NCBI GenBank assembly: GCA_937941715.1
Contig: CALDGX010000135.1
Span: 1-32,016, forward strand
Direction of reading: 5' to 3'
DNA: 32,016 nt
Source of the DNA: an uncultured Chloracidobacterium sp.
GTDB lineage: Bacteria; Acidobacteriota; Blastocatellia; Pyrinomonadales; Pyrinomonadaceae
Shown: piece after piece, positions 31,524 to 32,016 of the stretch
Layout of the letters: each line of letters begins with the position of its first letter
Position numbering within the stretch: position 1 is the first letter of the stretch
Made by a program: the position numbers and the translations under genes
The notes under the pieces: model-generated
Databases searched by the model: none
What the model was told of the DNA's origin: nothing
Seen by the model: only the letters and a program-made list of their open reading frames with translations

Positions 31524-32016
31524 ATGAGGCATCTCAGAACGGCCGTGTTGGCGATATTAACCCTTGCGATCTTTGCCACGGCGGCCAATGCCCAGAAAAA
31601 GCCGGTCAAAAAGCCGGTGCCCAAAAAACCGACCACCGCCAAGGTGACCGTGCCGCCGCTCGACGTCCGGGCCGCCCGCGAAAAGGTCGATGTCCAGCTC
31701 GCCAACGTGACGCGGTTTATTGACGTCCTCGGCCCCATCGCCCAGGGCATCGAGGACCTCGACGCCTCATCCAAGGCCAAACGCCTGCCAAAAGCGACGC
31801 TCGATCAAAACGAGGCCAATAAGCAAAAGGTCATTGCCGCCATACGCAACCTCCGCGACGCTCTCGCGACGCTCGAGTCTGAGTTTCGTACGAAGCCCGT
31901 GCTCGCCAAATATCTGCCGAGCATCCAAGGCATCACCGATCTCGGTTCGCGATCCGAGGATTCGGCCATCGCCGGGCGCTTCGTCGCCGCCAAAGACCCG
32001 CTCCGCGACGCCGCCC
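31524..32016 (+). CDS. Secreted protein of unknown function, partial (runs off right edge)
   Basis: Open from ATG 31524 to the window end, giving 164 codons without a stop. GGAAG about 9 bases upstream serves as ribosome site and TATGAT at 31481-31486 is a possible -10 box. Residues 1-23 form a clear signal peptide (basic start, LAILTLAIFATAANAQ). Then comes a Lys/Pro-rich linker (KKPVKKPVPKKPTTAK) and a mainly helical region with no family I recognise. The linker resembles those of periplasmic proteins that reach across or bind the wall, but this is an inference. It is divergent from lipB. Confidence 0.75.
   Translation, partial: MRHLRTAVLAILTLAIFATAANAQKKPVKKPVPKKPTTAKVTVPPLDVRAAREKVDVQLANVTRFIDVLGPIAQGIEDLDASSKAKRLPKATLDQNEANKQKVIAAIRNLRDALATLESEFRTKPVLAKYLPSIQGITDLGSRSEDSAIAGRFVAAKDPLRDAA

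Noticed and set aside
31475..31780. N-terminal extension of LipB up to 31780
   Set aside because: The extra codons are antisense to the secreted protein gene at 31524 and the LipB family start is at 31474.
1..32016. CRISPR arrays, tRNA or rRNA genes, insertion sequences, integrases, phage genes
   Set aside because: Reading both strands, I saw no regular spaced repeats, cloverleaf-type sequences, transposase motifs or terminal inverted repeats. A tRNA scan and repeat search would settle this.

Overview
The window looks like chromosomal DNA of an Acidobacteriota bacterium, most likely class Blastocatellia (Pyrinomonadaceae-like). This is inferred from three things: moderately high GC, a full rod-shape operon next to acidobacterial-style secreted proteins that end in a carboxypeptidase-regulatory-like domain, and the mix of M48, M50 and YpfJ-type metalloproteases. 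I saw no 16S rRNA, tRNA or other decisive marker, so the taxonomy is an inference. Almost all genes are housekeeping or envelope genes. No CRISPR array, insertion sequence, integrase or phage gene was seen.

Layout. 1-4,000: the tail of an unknown gene, a ypfJ-like zinc protease overlapping a DUF3010-like gene (minus), an HU gene with a near-consensus promoter, a site-2-protease-like membrane peptidase, and a convergent membrane protein of unknown function with a long amphipathic N-terminus. 4,000-7,300: a coupled set of yacG, a small two-helix membrane protein and an MFS transporter, convergent with a secreted M48 protease. 7,300-10,100: a phosphate cluster, phoU, a DUF47 Pit accessory gene and a PiT transporter, behind 11-bp-phased direct repeats that resemble a Pho box. 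10,090-10,490: a gene-poor stretch holding the tail of a second pit copy and what looks like the tail of another membrane protein gene on the opposite strand.

10,490-17,230: a secreted thermolysin/fungalysin-type metalloprotease, nadA, and a stress set of CBS-domain protein, Hsp20 and Lon. 17,250-21,490: a membrane polyferredoxin of the NapH/NosR/CcoG type fused to a TPR tail, divergent from a 702-residue secreted protein that carries the same C-terminal domain as the protease, followed by a strong terminator. 21,700-29,970: the elongasome operon mreB-mreC-mreD-mrdA(PBP2)-rodA-PBP1A, closed by a terminator that can serve both strands. 29,980-32,016: an alpha/beta-hydrolase esterase, lipB, and the start of a secreted protein gene that runs off the right edge.

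How the parts fit. The mre operon carries both the SEDS/class B synthase pair (RodA-PBP2) and a class A synthase, so filament, scaffold and three wall enzymes are produced together. PhoU, the DUF47 protein and PiT form a low-affinity phosphate import and signalling unit. Lon, Hsp20 and the CBS protein suggest a protein quality-control unit. The most informative oddities are the Pho-box-like repeats, the two-gene scar behind pit, the shared C-terminal domain on two otherwise unrelated secreted proteins, and the polyferredoxin-TPR fusion.
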